Shown here one piece after another: positions 52,238 to 53,642 of a stretch of DNA of 53,642 nucleotides; within the stretch, counting starts at the first letter, position 1, and every line of letters begins with the position of its first letter. Where the stretch lies: contig SUZC01000014.1 of assembly GCA_015060165.1 (NCBI GenBank), positions 1-53,642 on the forward strand, written 5' to 3'. A model generated the notes under the pieces. It had not been told where the DNA came from and did no database searches. It saw only the letters and a program-made list of their open reading frames with translations. Source of the stretch: Rikenellaceae bacterium. Lineage in GTDB: Bacteria; Bacteroidota; Bacteroidia; Bacteroidales; Rikenellaceae. Made by a program: the position numbers and the translations under genes.

Positions 52238-53642
52238 ATGATCTATAACGACAACGATACTATCATCGCTCCTGCAACACCTACGGGTGGGGCCTTGTGC
52301 GTGATTCGTCTTAGTGGCGAGCGTGCTATAGAGTTGTGCGATGAGGTGTTTGAGGGTCGAAAGAGTTTGGCTGAATCGAAAACCGCCACGGCACGATATG
52401 GCCTGATAAAAGATGGCGAGCAGGTTGTTGACGACGTTGTTGTTACGATTTATCGTGCACCTCATTCATATACGGGCGAAAATTCAGTAGAGATTTCGGC
52501 TCACGGTTCGCGTTATGTGGTGGGGCGTATTATGTCGCTATTTCTGTCGCGCGGAGCTCGATTGGCTGAGGCCGGCGAGTTCACCCGTCGTGCATTTTTG
52601 GCAGGTCGTATGGATTTGTCGCAGGCCGAGGCTGTGGCCGACGTGATAGCAGCCGATTCGAAAGCATCGTATGCAGTGGCATCGACTCAGATGCGTGGTG
52701 CATATTCTGAGGAGTTGGCGGCATTAAGGTCGAAGTTGTTGCATATTACATCGCTGTTGGAATTGGAACTCGATTTTTCGGAGGAGGATGTAGAGTTCGC
52801 TGATAGGGGAGAGTTGGAGCAACTGCTTAGTGTTGTGCAGAGTAAGGTGGTGAGCCTGCAATCGTCGTTTAGACTCGGAAATGTCTTGAAAGAGGGCGTT
52901 ACGGTGGCCATTGCAGGACGCCCGAATGTTGGTAAGAGCACTCTGCTTAATCGCTTGGTTGGCGAGGATAGAGCTATGGTGTCGGATATTGCAGGCACTA
53001 CGCGCGATACCGTTGAGGCTGTGGCTAATATCGATGGTGTGTTGTTCCGTTTTGTCGATACCGCAGGTCTACATTCGACCGATGACGTTTTGGAACAGAT
53101 GGGTATTAAGCGTACGGCTCAAGCCTTGAAAAAAGCCCGTATAGTTCTGTGGGTCACAGATAATGCAAATTTTGACAAGACAGATATTATGCGTGAGTTC
53201 GGGGATTTCATCCCCTCGGATGAGCAGACGCTAATTCGTGTTGTAAATAAGATAGACCTTTTAGTGGATGACAAATCTGCTGCGGCAAAGAGTAATTTGA
53301 GCGTTGTAGATTCGGCCAATGATATAGATTGCGGAACTATCAGGCTCTCGGCTAAGACGGGTGAGGGCGTTGATGCTTTGGTTGAGATATTAAAATCTGA
53401 AGTAGATGCATCGGCAGCCTATGCGGGTGATGTGATAGTCTCGAATCAACGTCATTATGAAGCCTTAACTAAGGCGCGCCATGCTCTAGAATCCTCGCTT
53501 GCAGCAATCCGTAGCGGACTTCCAACCGATTTGTTGAGTGAGGATATCCGCCAGGTCCTTTACCACCTCGGCTCGATCACCGGCGAAATCAGTTCCGAAG
53601 ATATCCTCCAAAATATCTTTTCGCAGTTCTGCATCGGAAAGT
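52238..53642 (+). CDS. mnmE: tRNA modification GTPase MnmE, stop codon outside window
   Basis: MnmE with MnmG makes the 5-carboxymethylaminomethyl modification of wobble uridine. The 468 residues visible run to the family C-terminus CIGK (465-468) and only part of the stop codon lies beyond the window. The N-terminal tetrahydrofolate-binding domain has GGALCVIRLSG and PHSYTGENSVEI. The GTPase P-loop GRPNVGKS is at 227-234, with AGTTRDTV, DTAGLH and NKID. It follows the transglycosylase after 45 bases. Confidence 0.97.
   Translation, partial: MIYNDNDTIIAPATPTGGALCVIRLSGERAIELCDEVFEGRKSLAESKTATARYGLIKDGEQVVDDVVVTIYRAPHSYTGENSVEISAHGSRYVVGRIMSLFLSRGARLAEAGEFTRRAFLAGRMDLSQAEAVADVIAADSKASYAVASTQMRGAYSEELAALRSKLLHITSLLELELDFSEEDVEFADRGELEQLLSVVQSKVVSLQSSFRLGNVLKEGVTVAIAGRPNVGKSTLLNRLVGEDRAMVSDIAGTTRDTVEAVANIDGVLFRFVDTAGLHSTDDVLEQMGIKRTAQALKKARIVLWVTDNANFDKTDIMREFGDFIPSDEQTLIRVVNKIDLLVDDKSAAAKSNLSVVDSANDIDCGTIRLSAKTGEGVDALVEILKSEVDASAAYAGDVIVSNQRHYEALTKARHALESSLAAIRSGLPTDLLSEDIRQVLYHLGSITGEISSEDILQNIFSQFCIGK

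Noticed and set aside
1..53642. Insertion sequence, integrase, CRISPR array or phage genes
   Set aside because: No transposase or integrase motifs, no regularly spaced repeats, and all regions are accounted for by ordinary chromosomal genes.

Overview
The window is a stretch of a Bacteroidales (Bacteroidota) chromosome; the genus cannot be fixed from the sequence alone. The evidence is the N-succinylornithine-type carbamoyltransferase, the fused DAHP synthase/chorismate mutase, a serine-type sulfatase with its anaerobic maturase, a DUF5683 protein beside ParAB, A-rich start regions mostly without Shine-Dalgarno sequences, and repeated promoters of the form TTG-N19..21-TAnnTTTG. No mobile element, CRISPR array or phage gene was seen.

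Layout. 1-12407 (+): the translation/transcription block tuf (5' end outside the window), tRNA-Trp, secE, nusG, rplK, rplA, rplJ, rplL, a strong terminator/attenuator, rpoB, rpoC. 12548-13795: tRNA-Arg(CCT) and argF'. 13810-17277: a secreted sialidase-like propeller protein (-), gdhA (+) and a flavin reductase (+). 17339-21178: a Wza/Wzz-type polysaccharide export pair with a long structured leader. 21223-22485: an aminotransferase. 22532-27815 (-): an alpha/beta hydrolase, a membrane-anchored MurF-like ligase, Ddl and an Asn/Gly/Tyr-rich lipoprotein in one run, then a separate outer-membrane beta-barrel gene. 27911-32221 (-): the phenylalanine/tyrosine operon pheA, aminotransferase, tyrA, DAHP synthase/chorismate mutase. 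32250-35767 (-): nitroreductase-like lipoprotein, sulfatase, sulfatase maturase. 35890-38967: an orphan LuxR-type regulator divergent from a TonB-dependent receptor. 39069-41365: a lipoprotein glycerophosphodiesterase (+) and a Gfo/Idh/MocA oxidoreductase (-). 41487-47717 (-): an envelope biogenesis run of CPBP protease, PPIase-like lipoprotein, SurA and an OstA/LptA-like protein. 47736-53642 (+): parA, parB, DUF5683, LysM lytic transglycosylase and mnmE, the last cut inside its stop codon.

The most interesting signal is in the 230-base gap upstream of pheA on the minus strand. It has a near-perfect Bacteroidota promoter, an overlooked 22-codon ORF with five Phe and two Tyr codons (starting MNASFFFFKRFYYR), and competing RNA structures: a GNRA-capped hairpin, a perfect 9-bp antiterminator, and an intrinsic terminator ending 11 bases before the pheA start codon. 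This is the layout of ribosome-stalling transcription attenuation and would place the whole Phe/Tyr operon under aminoacyl-tRNA control. Other regulatory structures worth attention are the rplL-rpoB terminator followed by four consecutive hairpins or palindromes, a terminator pressed against the argF' start codon, palindromes between gdhA and the sialidase-like gene, and several TAnnTTTG boxes so close to start codons that the mRNAs may be leaderless.
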